Counted from the stretch's first letter, positions 48,011-58,194 are shown. The stretch: DNA of 64,000 nt from Pseudomonas viridiflava (GCF_900580675.1 NZ_UTBG01000101.1:1-64000); one strand, 5' to 3'. Program-made: numbers and translations. The notes: generated by a model from the letters alone, not told the origin.

Positions 48011-48862
48011 TTAGGCGAGGTTCAAATGCAGGTTGTCGATCAGGCGTGTTGCACCCAGATAAGCGGCTACCAGGATCACGACATCGCGGTCCTCGGCGGT
48101 GGCTGGGCGCAGGTTTACGCCCTGGCGCACTTCGAGGTAGTCCAGGCGCAACCCGGCAGCTTCGATCTGCGTGGCCTGTTCGGCACGCAGCTTGGCGAAA
48201 TCGTGGTCGCCGGCTTTGATGGCCGCGGCAATCGCGCTCAGGCTGCGGTACAGCACGGGTGCTATGGCACGTTGCTCGTCAGTCAGGTAACCGTTGCGCG
48301 ACGACAGCGCGAGGCCGTCGGCGGCACGCACGGTCGGTTCGCCGATGATCTGGATCGGCATGTTCAGGTCATGGACCATGGCGCGAATCACGGCCAGTTG
48401 CTGGTAGTCCTTCTGGCCAAACACGGCCATGTCCGGCTGGACCATGTTGAACAACTTGCTGACCACCGTGGCCACGCCTTCAAAGTGCCCGGGGCGGCTG
48501 GCGCCGCACAGGCCTTCTGACAGCTGCGGGACGCTGACGCGGGTCTGGCCGGTGGTGCCGCCGGGGTACATCTCATCGACGGTGGGCGCGAACAACAAGT
48601 TGCAGCCAGCTTGCAGGAGCGTTTCCTGGTCCGCCGCCAGGGTGCGCGGGTATTTGTCGAGGTCTTCGCCGGCGCCGAATTGCAGCGGGTTGACGAAGAT
48701 GCTGGCCACCACGAAGTCCGCCTGTTGCGCAGCCTTGGTTACCAGCGTGGCGTGGCCGCTGTGCAGGTTGCCCATGGTGGGCACGAAGCCGATGCGTTTA
48801 CCGGCGTTGCGGGCATGGGCGACGGCAGAGCGCAGTTCGCGTAGGGTTTTTACGGTGTTCAT
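48011..48862 (-). CDS. panC: Pantothenate synthetase
   Basis: The 283-residue enzyme joins pantoate and beta-alanine using ATP. The [13 protein letters not shown] motif (HIGH-like) is near residues 28-40 and the KMSKS-like LSSRNGYL near 187. The start at 48862 gives [14 protein letters not shown]; it overlaps the panB stop by 4 bases (ATGA). The usual next gene in several pseudomonads, panD for beta-alanine, is not present between panC and pgi. Confidence 0.97.
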   Translation of the reverse strand: MNTVKTLRELRSAVAHARNAGKRIGFVPTMGNLHSGHATLVTKAAQQADFVVASIFVNPLQFGAGEDLDKYPRTLAADQETLLQAGCNLLFAPTVDEMYPGGTTGQTRVSVPQLSEGLCGASRPGHFEGVATVVSKLFNMVQPDMAVFGQKDYQQLAVIRAMVHDLNMPIQIIGEPTVRAADGLALSSRNGYLTDEQRAIAPVLYRSLSAIAAAIKAGDHDFAKLRAEQATQIEAAGLRLDYLEVRQGVNLRPATAEDRDVVILVAAYLGATRLIDNLHLNLA

Positions 48863-49659
48863 GCAGAGAATCCGTGTTCGGCGCCTGGGAAGGTCACGCC
48901 TTTGACTTCGGCGACGTAGGCACTCAAGGCGGCGTGGATGCTGTCCTGGCCGGCCATGAAGTTCTTCACGAACTTGGGCACGCGACCGGTGATCGACAGG
49001 CCGAGCATGTCGTGCAGTACCAGCACCTGGCCATCGGTGGCCGAGCCTGCGCCAATGCCGATCACCGGCACTTTGACCGCCTGGGTGATTTCGGCTGCGA
49101 GTTCGCTCGGTACACATTCGAGCAAAATCATCGCAGCGCCGGCTTGCTCCAGGGCAATGGCATCGGCGCGCATCTGGCGCGCCTGGGCTTCGTTGCGGCC
49201 CTGAACCTTATAGCCGCCGAGGATGTTCACCGACTGTGGCGTGAGGCCCATGTGCGCACACACCGGCACGCCGCGTTCGGCGAGCAGGCGAATCGACTCG
49301 GCAAGCCATACCGCGCCTTCCACCTTGATCATGTGCGCGCCGGCTTGCATCAGCTTGCCGGCATTCTGGAAGGTCTGTTCGAGCGTGGCGTAACCCATGA
49401 ACGGCAGGTCGGCGATGATGAACGCCCCGTCGTTACCGCGTTTGACGCTGGCGGTGTGGTAGGCGAGTTCATCGGTGGTGACGGGCAGGGTGCTGTCATT
49501 CCCTTGAAGCACCATGCCCAGGGAGTCGCCTACCAGTAACACTTCCACACCGGCCTGGCAGCTGGCCTGGGCGAAGGTGGCGTCATAGCAAGTGAGCATG
49601 GTGATTTTTTCACCTTTGAGCTTGAGGCTCTGCAAGGTGGTCAGGGTAATGTCTGGCAT
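48859..49659 (-). CDS. panB: 3-methyl-2-oxobutanoate hydroxymethyltransferase
   Basis: The 266-residue enzyme makes ketopantoate in coenzyme A synthesis. Conserved stretches include [32 protein letters not shown] and PVIGIGAG. It precedes and overlaps panC, so the two are translationally coupled. About 364 bp of upstream DNA, with a REPIN, separate it from folK. Confidence 0.98.
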   Translation of the reverse strand: MPDITLTTLQSLKLKGEKITMLTCYDATFAQASCQAGVEVLLVGDSLGMVLQGNDSTLPVTTDELAYHTASVKRGNDGAFIIADLPFMGYATLEQTFQNAGKLMQAGAHMIKVEGAVWLAESIRLLAERGVPVCAHMGLTPQSVNILGGYKVQGRNEAQARQMRADAIALEQAGAAMILLECVPSELAAEITQAVKVPVIGIGAGSATDGQVLVLHDMLGLSITGRVPKFVKNFMAGQDSIHAALSAYVAEVKGVTFPGAEHGFSA

Positions 49660-50023
49660 GAAAAGGGTCCTCGTTCAGGCGCTTGGAAACAGCGAGTAAC
49701 GCGCGTGAGTCTTCGTTTATACAGGCGCACTTTCTTGAGAGCAGTGCTTATAAGGCCTGGATTGCGCCCTTTAGCGCCGGGTTGGCGGCAGCGGGACGCC
49801 TATAGTCGTGAGGAGGACACGGGAAGTCAATTGGATGTGTTACCGCATTGTTACGCGTGGGGTGTTACCCCTGTTACTGATGCGATTCAGCAAGATGAAC
49901 GCTGTTATGAGTAACGCTGAAGGCAAAGGTGGGAGCTGGCTTGCCTGCGATGCAGGCGACTCGGTACATCAGTGAAGCCGAGGTGATGCAAACGCAGGCA
50001 AGCCAGCTCCCACAGGGATTGCG
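49660..50023 (-). other. Non-coding spacer between folK and panB
   Basis: No gene is supported here. The 69-codon plus-strand frame at 49705-49914 has no family features. The spacer holds the panB promoter region and, at 49929-50013, a REPIN. No certain -35/-10 pair for panB could be assigned by eye. Confidence 0.6.
49929..50013. repeat. REP doublet (REPIN-like element), copy 2
   Basis: The arms GTGGGAGCTGGCTTGCCTGC and the inverse GCAGGCAAGCCAGCTCCCAC are the same as in the copy at 38978-39064, with a diverged middle. The element starts 11 bases after the folK 3' end. Confidence 0.85.
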
Positions 50024-50509
50024 TCAAACCGGGGGCAGGCGTTCCAGGCCAATAAACGGGCAAGTCGTCAGCAGCGCTTTGAGCGTACGGCCGTCAGGCA
50101 GTTGCAGGGTGGCGGGTGCGAGTTCGGCCAGCGGGTACAACACAAAAGCCCGCAAGTGCATCTGATAGTGAGGCACCGTCAGGCGCGGCTCGTCGATCAG
50201 GCGCTCGCCAAACAGCAGGATGTCCAGGTCCAGGGTGCGCGGGCCCCAACGCTCAAGGCGTTCGCGGCCCTGATCGTTTTCGATGGCTTGCAGGGCATCC
50301 AGCAGCTCAAGTGGCGCAAGGCAGCTGTCGAGGGCGGCAACCGCATTGGTGTAGCGCGGTTGGCCTGGAAGCAGGGAATCACTTTGATAGAAGGCCGACA
50401 CACCGGCGACGGTTGTGCCAGGCAATTGCGCCAGCGCTTCGATAGCGCTGCGCAATTGCTGATCCGGGGCCGCCAGGTTGCTGCCCATGCCAATGTAGAT
50501 GCGTTCCAC
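50024..50509 (-). CDS. folK: Hydroxymethyl-dihydropterin pyrophosphokinase
   Basis: The 161-residue folate enzyme phosphorylates 6-hydroxymethyl-7,8-dihydropterin. Family motifs are YIGMGSNLAAPDQQL at the N-terminus and the HPPK signature RWGPRTLDLDILLFG. The start is a GTG (MERIYIGMG) two bases after the pcnB stop, so it depends on pcnB translation. Its folate partner folP is at 25 kb. Confidence 0.96.
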   Translation of the reverse strand: MERIYIGMGSNLAAPDQQLRSAIEALAQLPGTTVAGVSAFYQSDSLLPGQPRYTNAVAALDSCLAPLELLDALQAIENDQGRERLERWGPRTLDLDILLFGERLIDEPRLTVPHYQMHLRAFVLYPLAELAPATLQLPDGRTLKALLTTCPFIGLERLPPV

Positions 50510-50511
50510 GT

Positions 50512-51927
50512 TTATTCGCCTGCGGCGCCCGAGGCGTCGGCGGCACTGCGTTTGCGCTTGCTGCCAGAGCTGCGGCGCCGTTTTTTCGGGCCTTCACTGG
50601 CGCCATCGCCTTTGCTGCCCAGGTCGCGAATCATGTCGCGGCGCTCGCTGTCATTGGCGTCCTGGTAGTCGGTCCACCATTCGCCCAGGCCATCGGTCTG
50701 CTCGCCGGCGCTTTCGCGCAGCAGCAGGAAGTCGTAGCCGGCGCGGAAGCGCGGGTTGTCGAGCAGCAGGTCGGCACGCTTGCCGCTGCGGCGGGGCAGG
50801 CGCTCCTGCATGTCCCAGATCTCGCGGATCGGCAGGGTGAAGCGCTTCGGGATGGCGATGCGCTGGCACTGCTCGGTGATCAGCTCGTGAGCGGCTTCCT
50901 GCATCGCTGGAATCGGCGGCATGCCGCGGTCTTGCAGGCGCAGTACGCGTTTTGGCAGGGCCGGCCACAACAGGGCGGCAAACAGGAAGGCCGGGGTCAC
51001 CGGTTTGTTCTGTTTGATGCGCAAGTCAGTGCTGATCAACGCTTCGCTGATCAGCGTGTGGGTATACGTAGGGTTGTATTCCAGAGCTTCGGCGCTGGCC
51101 GGGAACAATGGATCGAAGAGCTGCAGGTCGACGAGCATTTCGAAGGTGTCGGCCGCATACCCCGAGAGGAACAGCTTGAGCACTTCTTCGAACAGGCGTG
51201 CAGAAGGAATCTCGCGCAGCATCGGGGCGAGTTCGCGGATCGGCGCTGCAGTGTGCTTCTCGATGCCAAAGTTGAGCTTGGCGGCGAAACGCACGGCCCG
51301 CAGCATACGCACCGGGTCTTCCTGGTAACGCTGCGTCGGGTCGCCGATCAGGCGGATGAGGTTGTTGCGAATGTCGTGTACGCCATTGGCGTAATCGAGG
51401 ATGCGCTCGCTGACCGGGTCGTAATACAGGGCATTAATGGTGAAGTCGCGACGTTGCGCGTCTTCTTCCAGGGTGCCGTATACGTTGTCACGCAGGATGC
51501 GCCCACTCTCGTTGCGGGAAGACTGATTGGTGTCTTCCTCTTCATCGTTTTGCGGGTGGCCTGCGCGGAAGGTCGCGACCTCGATGATTTCGCGGCCAAA
51601 GTGGATGTGCACGAGCTTGAAGCGGCGGCCGATGATTCGCGCATTGCGAAACTCGGCGCGCACTTGCTCAGGCGTGGCGCTGGTGGCGACGTCGAAATCC
51701 TTCGGCGTGATATTGAGCAGCATGTCACGTACACAGCCGCCCACCAGATAAGCCTGGTAGCCGGCGTTCTGCAAACGTTCGACGATGTTCACTGCATAAC
51801 GGCTGAATTGGGCGCGCTGCAATGAATGCTGATTGCTGTTAAGCACTTCAGGCGTGCTGCGAATGTGTTGCGTACGACGCAAGGGGGAACGGAATGACTG
51901 GAACAACTTCTTCAGCATGGGATGCAC
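50512..51927 (-). CDS. pcnB: Poly(A) polymerase I
   Basis: The 471-residue enzyme adds 3' poly(A) tails that promote RNA decay. The class II nucleotidyltransferase core includes AYLVGGCVRDMLLNITPKDFDVATSATP (about residues 59-86) and the RRDFTINAL motif. The basic C-terminal tail (KKRRRSSGSKRKRS) is typical. ATG codons at 51927 and 51918 are both possible starts. It follows crcZ in the same direction, as in other pseudomonads; some pcnB transcription may be read-through. Confidence 0.96.
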   Translation of the reverse strand: MHPMLKKLFQSFRSPLRRTQHIRSTPEVLNSNQHSLQRAQFSRYAVNIVERLQNAGYQAYLVGGCVRDMLLNITPKDFDVATSATPEQVRAEFRNARIIGRRFKLVHIHFGREIIEVATFRAGHPQNDEEEDTNQSSRNESGRILRDNVYGTLEEDAQRRDFTINALYYDPVSERILDYANGVHDIRNNLIRLIGDPTQRYQEDPVRMLRAVRFAAKLNFGIEKHTAAPIRELAPMLREIPSARLFEEVLKLFLSGYAADTFEMLVDLQLFDPLFPASAEALEYNPTYTHTLISEALISTDLRIKQNKPVTPAFLFAALLWPALPKRVLRLQDRGMPPIPAMQEAAHELITEQCQRIAIPKRFTLPIREIWDMQERLPRRSGKRADLLLDNPRFRAGYDFLLLRESAGEQTDGLGEWWTDYQDANDSERRDMIRDLGSKGDGASEGPKKRRRSSGSKRKRSAADASGAAGE

Positions 51928-52071
51928 TGTTTGAAGGAATGTTCGGCCATAACGAAGAATGACCGCATGATGGGCCGGGATTCTAGCATTTAGTCGGGGG
52001 ATGGTGTAGGAACAAGCTGCGGCGTTGCGCCATAAGCCTTAAATCGTCATACCCCGGTGCTATACACCGGA

Positions 52072-52436
52072 AACTACAAGGGGAGCCGAAGCTCCCCCAG
52101 AAGTAGTTGCGTGCTCTATTTTTATTATTGGTTGCGGGCTTCTTGTTTTTGTTGATCGCCCTCGCCATGAAGCTTCACCTTCATGACACTCCCAATCGGG
52201 AGCCAAGAGCAAACGGATTGCTTTGGTCGCTGTGTTGCTGATCTACGATCCAACCAGTTCAGGCTCTGCCTTAGGGCAGTTTTTGTTGTTCTCGGCCTGG
52301 TTGCGGGGCAAGCCCCAAATGCAACGCCTCTCCAAAAGAATCAGTTAGCTGCGCCTCCGCCGTGTTGTTTTTATTGTGCGTGAGTCGATTCGTCTTATTT
52401 TTATTGTCTTGTACAAAGCTTGTTATTGTTTTTGTA
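52072..52436 (-). ncRNA. crcZ: CrcZ small RNA (Hfq/Crc antagonist)
   Basis: CrcZ sequesters Hfq/Crc and so relieves carbon catabolite repression. The minus strand carries six CA-rich motifs of the AAnAAnAA type, centred near 52427, 52401, 52370, 52285, 52147 and 52123 (for example AACAACAAAAA and AATAATAAAAA). A sigma-54 promoter lies just upstream and a CbrB-type site further up. The position between cbrB and pcnB is the conserved crcZ locus. Ends are estimated from promoter and terminator; length is about 365 nt. Confidence 0.93.
52080..52098 (-). terminator. Terminator of crcZ
   Basis: On the minus strand GGGGAGC-TTCG-GCTCCCC forms a tight stem with a UUCG tetraloop, followed by TTGTAGTTT. 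Confidence 0.85.
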
Positions 52437-52446
52437 CTAAGCATAT

Positions 52447-52462
52447 AGCAGGGTGCGTGCCA
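52447..52462 (-). promoter_or_regulatory. Sigma-54 promoter of crcZ
   Basis: On the minus strand TGGCACG-CACC-CTGCT gives a -24/-12 element with correct spacing. The predicted start is near 52436, just before the first CA-rich motif. CbrB is the known activator of this promoter. Confidence 0.9.
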
Positions 52463-52521
52463 ACTTTTGCGCCGCCCAGCAAAACCAGGGGTTTGAGGTG
52501 GTTTCGGGTTTTCGGGAGGCG

Positions 52522-52560
52522 AAAAAAAGCCGGGGCTTCGTTACCGTAAGCCCCGGCTTT
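52522..52560 (-). terminator. Terminator of cbrB
   Basis: A 10-bp perfect stem (GCCGGGGCTT and complement, arms 52548-52557 and 52529-52538) is followed on the minus strand by seven T. It lies between the CbrB site and the crcZ promoter, so crcZ is insulated from cbrAB transcription. Confidence 0.92.
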
Positions 52561-52586
52561 TGTTACGTGAAAATTCTGCGGTAACA
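52561..52586. promoter_or_regulatory. CbrB binding site (TGTTAC-N14-GTAACA)
   Basis: TGTTAC at 52561-52566 and GTAACA at 52581-52586 are separated by exactly 14 bp, matching the described CbrB site. The centre is about 137 bp upstream of the predicted crcZ start. A further TGTTAC half-site occurs at 52606-52611. Confidence 0.87.
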
Positions 52587-52627
52587 GTTTTTTCACATCT
52601 GAGGGTGTTACCTGTGGGGGCGCACCC

Positions 52628-54067
52628 TCAACTCTCGCTGGCCACCCCGGTCTTGCGCCGTGGGATGCCCAAACGCTGGCGCCGTTCCCACAGGCATTTA
52701 CGGCTCACGCCGAGTTTGCGGGCGAGTTCGGTCTCGGTCATATGGTCCTGATGCTCCAGAACGAAATGCTGGAAGTAGTCTTCCAGTGACAAATCCTCGG
52801 TAGGCTCATGGCTGGTATTGCTGCCGCCACCCTGTTGTGGGGCCAGGCCGATGAAGTCGTCGTCTTCAAGGTCGCTCAACTCGATATCGATACCCAGCAG
52901 CTCGGCGGAAATTTCCGGGCTTTCCGACAGAATCACCGCGCGCTCGACCGCATTCTCCAGCTCACGCACGTTACCCGGCCATGAGTAATGCCGGATTGCC
53001 TGCTCGGCATCCGGGGCAAACTTCAGGTCGGTCCGGTTGATGCGCGCGCTCTGGCGGAGCAGGAATGCCTGGGCGATTTCGTTGACGTCGGCGCCACGCT
53101 CACGCAGGGCCGGCAGCTTGAGGGCGATCACGTGCAGACGGTAATACAAGTCTTCACGGAACTGGCCGATCTTGGCCAGGCTCTTCAAGTCACGGTGAGT
53201 GGCCGCAATCAGGCGCACATCAACCTTCTGCGACTGCACTGAGCCGACACGGCGAATTTCACCTTCCTGCAGCACACGCAGCAAGCGCGCCTGGGCTTCG
53301 AGGGGCAGTTCGCCGATTTCGTCGAGGAACAAGGTGCCGCCGTCCGCAGCCTCCACCAAACCCGCACGCCCGGCGCTGGCGCCGGTGAACGCGCCTTTCT
53401 CGTGGCCGAACAGTTCGGACTCGATAAGGGATTCGGGGATCGCCGCGCAGTTCACCGAGATCATCGGTGCCTTGGCGCGCTTGGACAGGTTGTGCAGGGC
53501 CCGGGCTACCAGTTCTTTACCGGTGCCCGACTCGCCCTGGATCAATACATTGGAGTCGGTTGGCGCGACTTTGCGGATCTTGCTGTACAGATCCTGCATC
53601 GGTGGGCAGGAGCCGATGATGCCGATCTCGCCATTGCTGTTGTCGACGCCTGGCTTGTCTGTTCCGCTGGCGGCTTTGCTGGCAGGGCGCGGTTCGGTTG
53701 ATGCGCTGCTGGCCGACTGACGGTCACGCAGGATGCGCGCCACGGCCTGGAGCATTTCATCGTGGTCGAAAGGCTTGGCGATGTAGTCCACCGCGCCCAT
53801 CTTCATCGAATCCACGGCCGAACGCAGGCTGGCATAGCTGGTCATGATCAGCACCGGAGTGCCCTGGCCCAGCTTGATCAGCTCGGTGCCGGGTGCGCCG
53901 GGCAGGCGCAGGTCGCTGACAATCAGGTCGAACGTGGGAATGCTGAATCGCTCCTGGGCTTCCTGCACCGAGCCGGCTTCGCTGACCTGGTACTGATTAC
54001 GTTCAAGCAGGCGACGCAAGGCAGAGCGGATAATGGTTTCGTCTTCGACGATCAAAATGTGCGGCAT
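52628..54067 (-). CDS. cbrB: Sigma-54-dependent response regulator CbrB
   Basis: The 479-residue NtrC-family activator controls carbon/nitrogen balance and crcZ. The receiver domain (1-120) has the predicted phosphorylation site Asp52 (SDLRLPG). The AAA+ domain (about 150-390) contains GESGTGKE and GAFTGA, the sigma-54 contact loop. The Fis-type helix-turn-helix (about 440-470, [21 protein letters not shown]) binds the TGTTAC-N14-GTAACA site. It lies 22 bp downstream of cbrA in the same operon. Confidence 0.97.
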   Translation of the reverse strand: MPHILIVEDETIIRSALRRLLERNQYQVSEAGSVQEAQERFSIPTFDLIVSDLRLPGAPGTELIKLGQGTPVLIMTSYASLRSAVDSMKMGAVDYIAKPFDHDEMLQAVARILRDRQSASSASTEPRPASKAASGTDKPGVDNSNGEIGIIGSCPPMQDLYSKIRKVAPTDSNVLIQGESGTGKELVARALHNLSKRAKAPMISVNCAAIPESLIESELFGHEKGAFTGASAGRAGLVEAADGGTLFLDEIGELPLEAQARLLRVLQEGEIRRVGSVQSQKVDVRLIAATHRDLKSLAKIGQFREDLYYRLHVIALKLPALRERGADVNEIAQAFLLRQSARINRTDLKFAPDAEQAIRHYSWPGNVRELENAVERAVILSESPEISAELLGIDIELSDLEDDDFIGLAPQQGGGSNTSHEPTEDLSLEDYFQHFVLEHQDHMTETELARKLGVSRKCLWERRQRLGIPRRKTGVASES

Positions 54068-54089
54068 TGATTCAATTCTCTCGACGGTC

Positions 54090-57044
54090 TCAGTTCACAG
54101 CGGACGTCGCTTCGACATGACGCGGCAAGGTCACCCGAATACGGGTGCCGCGTTGGCTTTCGGTGTCAGCCGGGCTGTCGATGGTGATTTGTCCATAATG
54201 CTCTTCAACGATGGAATAGACCAGTGCAAGGCCCAGACCGGTACCTTCACCTGGGTCCTTGGTGGTGAAGAAGGGTTCGAACAATCGATCCATGATGTTC
54301 TGTGGAATGCCGCTGCCTTCGTCTTCGACAATCAGGTCGACCGTGTGTTCGAAAGCCTCGGTCTTGACCCGTATCGCGCTGCCGGCAGGTGTTGCATCAC
54401 GGGCGTTGGACAGCAGGTTGATCAGCACCTGGGCCAAGCGTTGTGAGTCGCCGTCGACCCAGTGGTCGGGGTCGCACAAATTGAAGAACTGTACTTCGAA
54501 ATTGCGCCGGTTCAGGGCCAGCAGCCCAATGGCATCCTGCGCCACTTCGGCCAGGCACACCGCTTCGTCCTGGTTCTGGTGCGCGCCAGCGTGGGCGAAG
54601 CTCATCAGCGATTGCACGATGCGTGAAACGCGCTTGGTCTGCTCGAGGATCTGACCGCTGATCTCGGTGATTTCCCCGTCTTCTTCGCGCTCTTCCCGCA
54701 GGTTCTGGGCCAGGCAAGCGATACCGGTGATCGGGTTGCCGATTTCATGGGCCACACCCGCCGCCAGGCGACCAATGCTGGCCAGGCGCTCGGAGTGCAC
54801 CAGCTTGTCTTCGAGCATCTGGGTGTCGGTCAGGTCCTCGACCAGCAACACCAGGCCGCTGTTACCGGGCGCCAGCGGTTCATCGATGGCGGCTTTGTGC
54901 AGGTTGAGCCAGCGCGTCTGGCCGTCGAGGGCCAGGTGCTGTTTATGCAAGTGCTCGTCAGGCAAGTTGATGAAACCTTGCAGCAGTTCTTTCCACGGGT
55001 CGCCGAGGGTGTTCAGGCGCGAGCCCACCACCCGTTGCGCGGCAATCCCGGTGAGTTCTTCCATGGCTTTGTTCCACATCAGGATCTCTTGATCCTTGGC
55101 CAGGGAGCACACGCCCATCGGCAGCTCCTGCAGGGTCTGGCGGTGGTAACGGCGCAGGGCATCGAGTTCGGCGGCGAGGCCGGTGAGGCGCGAGTGGTAG
55201 TCCTCCAGCCGGCTCTCGATGAAATGGATGTCTTCGGTCACGTAGTTTTCGCCGCCAGCCTTGTAGGGCAAAAACGTTTCCACCATGTCCTGGGACACGC
55301 TCGGCCCCATCAGGCCGGACAGGTTGGCCTCGATACGATCGCGCAGGCGGCGCAGGGCATACGGGCGGCGTTCGTCAAACGGCAGGTACAGATCGCGCAG
55401 CGCCTGCTCGACTTCCTTCTGTGCAGCCTTGGCGCCCAAGGGCTTGGCCAGCTGTGTGGCGAACTCCTGGGGCGAGGCTGCGTGCAGTTCGCGGCGTTGC
55501 GGGCGACGTACGTTGTCCACCGCACACGCCTCGGCGGCGCTGGTTTCTTCGGGGCTGGCGTTGGTGAACAGCGAAATCAGGGTGAACATCAGCACGTTGG
55601 CCGCCAGCGAGGCAATCGCTGCCATGTGCCAGCTGGTGTCGTCGAGCACGTAAATCATGTTCAGCAGCGGGATGTAGAAGCCCTGCAGGTTGCCGACCAA
55701 CGGCAGCAGCATGGTCACGATCCACACCAAAATGCCGGCCAGCAGCCCGGCGATAAACCCGCGCCGGTTGGCGGTCGGCCAGTACAGCACCGACAACACG
55801 CCTGGCAGGAACTGCAAGGTCGCCACAAACGCGACGATGCCCAGGTTGGCCAGGTCTTGCCCGGCACCCAGCAGCAGGTAGAACCCATAGCCGGCCATGA
55901 TGATCGCGACGATCAGCGCGCGGCGCGTCCATTTCAGCCAGCGGTAGATATTGCCTTCAGCCGGTGGCTGATACAGCGGCAGCACCAGGTGGTTGAGCGC
56001 CATGCCCGACAGCGCCAGCGTGGTCACAATGATCAAGCCGCTGGCCGCCGACAAGCCACCCACGTATGCCAGCAACGCCAGGGATTTACTGTTGGCGGCA
56101 ATACCGACGCCGAGGGTGAAGTATTCGGGGTTGGTGGTAACTCCCAGCTTGAGGCCGGCCCACAGGATCAGCGGCACCGCCAGGCTCATCAGCAGCAGGA
56201 ACAGCGGCAAGCCCCAGCTGGCGCTGACCAGCGAACGCGGGTTGAGGTTCTCGGTGAAGGTCATGTGGTACATGTGCGGCATCACAATTGCCGAGGCGAA
56301 GAACACCAGCAGCAACGTGCGCCATGGACCTTCCTGCAACGGCGTGTGCAGGGCGGCGAGGGCGGTCTGGTTTTGCAGCAGCCACAGCTCCAGCTGTTGC
56401 GGGCCGTCGAATACGCCGTACAGCGCATACAGGCCGACGCCACCGATGGCGATCAGCTTGATCACCGATTCGAAGGCAATTGCGAACACCAGCCCTTCGT
56501 GTTTTTCGCGGGTGGCGATATGGCGTGAGCCGAAGAAAATCGTAAACAGGGTGATCAGCGCGCAGAACGCGAGGGCCACGCGATGCTGCACCGGCTCGCG
56601 GGTCAGGATGCTGATGGAATCCGCCACGGCCTGGATCTGCAGGGCCAGCAGCGGCAGCACGCCGAGCAGCATGAATATCGTGGTCAGTGCGCCGGCCCAG
56701 GTGCTGCGAAAGCGGAACGCAAACAAATCGGCCAGGGACGACAGCTGATAGGTGCGGGTGATCTTCAGGATCGGGTAGAGCAACACCGGCGCCAGCAAAA
56801 ACGCGCCGGACACGCCAAGGTAGCTCGAGAGAAAACCGTAACCGTACTGGTAGGCCAGGCCGACCGTGCCATAGAACGCCCAGGCGCTGGCGTACACGCC
56901 GAGGGACAAGGTGTAGGTCAGCGGATGGCGAATGATCGCCCGCGGAATCATTCCGCGCTCACTGATCCAGGCAACCCCGAACAGCGCCGCCAGGTAGGCG
57001 GCGCTGATCAGCAGCATCTGGGTGAGGCTAAAGCTCATCGGCAT
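54090..57044 (-). CDS. cbrA: Sensor kinase CbrA with transporter-like domain
   Basis: The 984-residue protein fuses an SSS-type solute:sodium symporter domain (about 13 membrane segments, residues 1-510) to a PAS domain (about 630-740) and a histidine kinase core. The phosphoacceptor motif [11 protein letters not shown] is near residue 765; the HATPase motifs ([14 protein letters not shown]) are near 910-940. CbrA phosphorylates CbrB and has been linked to histidine transport. Its start lies inside the end of cbrX (17-base overlap). A second ATG two codons on (57038) is an alternative start. Confidence 0.97.
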   Translation of the reverse strand: MPMSFSLTQMLLISAAYLAALFGVAWISERGMIPRAIIRHPLTYTLSLGVYASAWAFYGTVGLAYQYGYGFLSSYLGVSGAFLLAPVLLYPILKITRTYQLSSLADLFAFRFRSTWAGALTTIFMLLGVLPLLALQIQAVADSISILTREPVQHRVALAFCALITLFTIFFGSRHIATREKHEGLVFAIAFESVIKLIAIGGVGLYALYGVFDGPQQLELWLLQNQTALAALHTPLQEGPWRTLLLVFFASAIVMPHMYHMTFTENLNPRSLVSASWGLPLFLLLMSLAVPLILWAGLKLGVTTNPEYFTLGVGIAANSKSLALLAYVGGLSAASGLIIVTTLALSGMALNHLVLPLYQPPAEGNIYRWLKWTRRALIVAIIMAGYGFYLLLGAGQDLANLGIVAFVATLQFLPGVLSVLYWPTANRRGFIAGLLAGILVWIVTMLLPLVGNLQGFYIPLLNMIYVLDDTSWHMAAIASLAANVLMFTLISLFTNASPEETSAAEACAVDNVRRPQRRELHAASPQEFATQLAKPLGAKAAQKEVEQALRDLYLPFDERRPYALRRLRDRIEANLSGLMGPSVSQDMVETFLPYKAGGENYVTEDIHFIESRLEDYHSRLTGLAAELDALRRYHRQTLQELPMGVCSLAKDQEILMWNKAMEELTGIAAQRVVGSRLNTLGDPWKELLQGFINLPDEHLHKQHLALDGQTRWLNLHKAAIDEPLAPGNSGLVLLVEDLTDTQMLEDKLVHSERLASIGRLAAGVAHEIGNPITGIACLAQNLREEREEDGEITEISGQILEQTKRVSRIVQSLMSFAHAGAHQNQDEAVCLAEVAQDAIGLLALNRRNFEVQFFNLCDPDHWVDGDSQRLAQVLINLLSNARDATPAGSAIRVKTEAFEHTVDLIVEDEGSGIPQNIMDRLFEPFFTTKDPGEGTGLGLALVYSIVEEHYGQITIDSPADTESQRGTRIRVTLPRHVEATSAVN

Positions 57045-57204
57045 CTTTTTGGCTCTGCAGGATAAAGGTCACGACGATCAGGATCAGCCACAGCAGATAA
57101 GGGCGGTACCAGGCGCCCGTGGCGTCGATCCACCAATCCATGATGGCGGGGGAAAACAGGTAGATCCCGACGACCAGCAGCAGGACCAATCGATAGATGT
57201 ACAT
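57028..57204 (-). CDS. cbrX: CbrX, small membrane protein overlapping cbrA
   Basis: The 58-residue protein (start MYIYRLVLLLVVGIYLF) has two predicted membrane segments (about 5-20 and 35-52) and a charged tail ending QSQKDADEL. Its last 17 bases overlap the cbrA coding sequence, which suggests translational coupling. The corresponding small gene is conserved upstream of cbrA in Pseudomonas. Function beyond coupling is unknown. The frame is open upstream, but the ATG at 57204 gives the conserved form. Confidence 0.85.
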   Translation of the reverse strand: MYIYRLVLLLVVGIYLFSPAIMDWWIDATGAWYRPYLLWLILIVVTFILQSQKDADEL

Positions 57205-57266
57205 GTTGGCCTCTGAGTTAAAAACTGCGGCGATGGTAACGGATGGCTGGCAAGCTGCAAGCGCCT

Positions 57267-58154
57267 TCAGCTCAATTGCGCTTCGGCCAGCGTGAGTGTG
57301 CGCGGGATCTGCGTGGCATCCCAGTGGGCAATGCCCCAATCCAGCAGTTCCCGTGGGCTGGCGTGCAGCAGCTCGTCCCCGACTGGCTGGCCCAGGGCAC
57401 GCAGCGCTCTCACCAGCAAAGGCGTGGCCTGGTCGGGTGTCAGCGGCGGCGAACGGTAGGATTTGCCCAGTTTGTTACCGTCCGGCTGGACGATCAATGG
57501 TACATGCAGGTAGCGCGGTTGGCGCAGGCCCAGCAGCTCTTGCAGGTACAGCTGGCGTGGGGTGGAGTCCAGCAGGTCGGCGCCGCGCACGATGTCGGTC
57601 ACGCCTTGCCAGGCATCGTCGAGTACAACCGCCAGTTGGTAGGCGTAGAGGCCGTCGCGGCGGCGGATGATGAAATCGCCTGCATCGCGGCCCAGGTGCT
57701 GTCGGAATTCGCCCTGTACGCGGTCGGTAAAGTGGTATTCCAGCTCAGGAACGCGCAATCGAATGGCGGCGTCCTGCTGGTCGTGCCCGGCATTGCGACA
57801 CAGCCCTGGGTAAATCCCTTTATACGGTTCCAGCTGTTTACGCGAGCAAGTGCAGGCGTAGGCCAGGCCGTGGTTGAACAGATCGTTCAGCACCTTGGCG
57901 TAGGCCTCATGCCGCTCGCTTTGTCGGACCAGTTCGCCGTCCCACTCAAAACCGTAGCTTTCCAGCGCATGCAGGATCGCCGCCTGGGCGCCGGGCTCTT
58001 CACGGGGAGGGTCGAGGTCTTCCATGCGCATCAGCCAGCAGCCTTGGTTGGCGCGGGCATCGAGGTAGGAGGCGAGGGCGGCGACCAGCGAACCGAAGTG
58101 CAAGTGGCCGCTGGGCGTGGGGGCGAAACGCCCGATATAGGTAGAGGCTGTCAT
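57267..58154 (-). CDS. gluQ: Glutamyl-Q tRNA(Asp) synthetase
   Basis: The 295-residue GluRS-like enzyme glutamylates queuosine in tRNA-Asp. It has the class I signature GRFAPTPSGHLHFGSLVAAL (about residues 8-27), a zinc-binding set CTCSRKQ...YPGLCRN, and a KMSKS-like GNKLGKS motif. It lacks the anticodon-binding domain of true GluRS, which fits its length. It lies just downstream of dksA, the standard dksA-gluQ pair. Confidence 0.96.
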   Translation of the reverse strand: MTASTYIGRFAPTPSGHLHFGSLVAALASYLDARANQGCWLMRMEDLDPPREEPGAQAAILHALESYGFEWDGELVRQSERHEAYAKVLNDLFNHGLAYACTCSRKQLEPYKGIYPGLCRNAGHDQQDAAIRLRVPELEYHFTDRVQGEFRQHLGRDAGDFIIRRRDGLYAYQLAVVLDDAWQGVTDIVRGADLLDSTPRQLYLQELLGLRQPRYLHVPLIVQPDGNKLGKSYRSPPLTPDQATPLLVRALRALGQPVGDELLHASPRELLDWGIAHWDATQIPRTLTLAEAQLS

Positions 58155-58194
58155 GGGCCGGATACTACTGGAAAAGCGCTAAACGCCAGAAACA

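Noticed and set aside
49705..49914. A 69-codon plus-strand frame upstream of panB
   Set aside because: It lies in promoter-type DNA, has poor coding character and no family features.
52183..52383. A 66-codon plus-strand frame between cbrB and pcnB
   Set aside because: It is antisense to CrcZ, has no ribosome-binding site and encodes no recognisable protein.
54747..56528. A 593-codon plus-strand open frame
   Set aside because: It is antisense to cbrA and its translation is Gln/His/Arg-rich low-complexity sequence.
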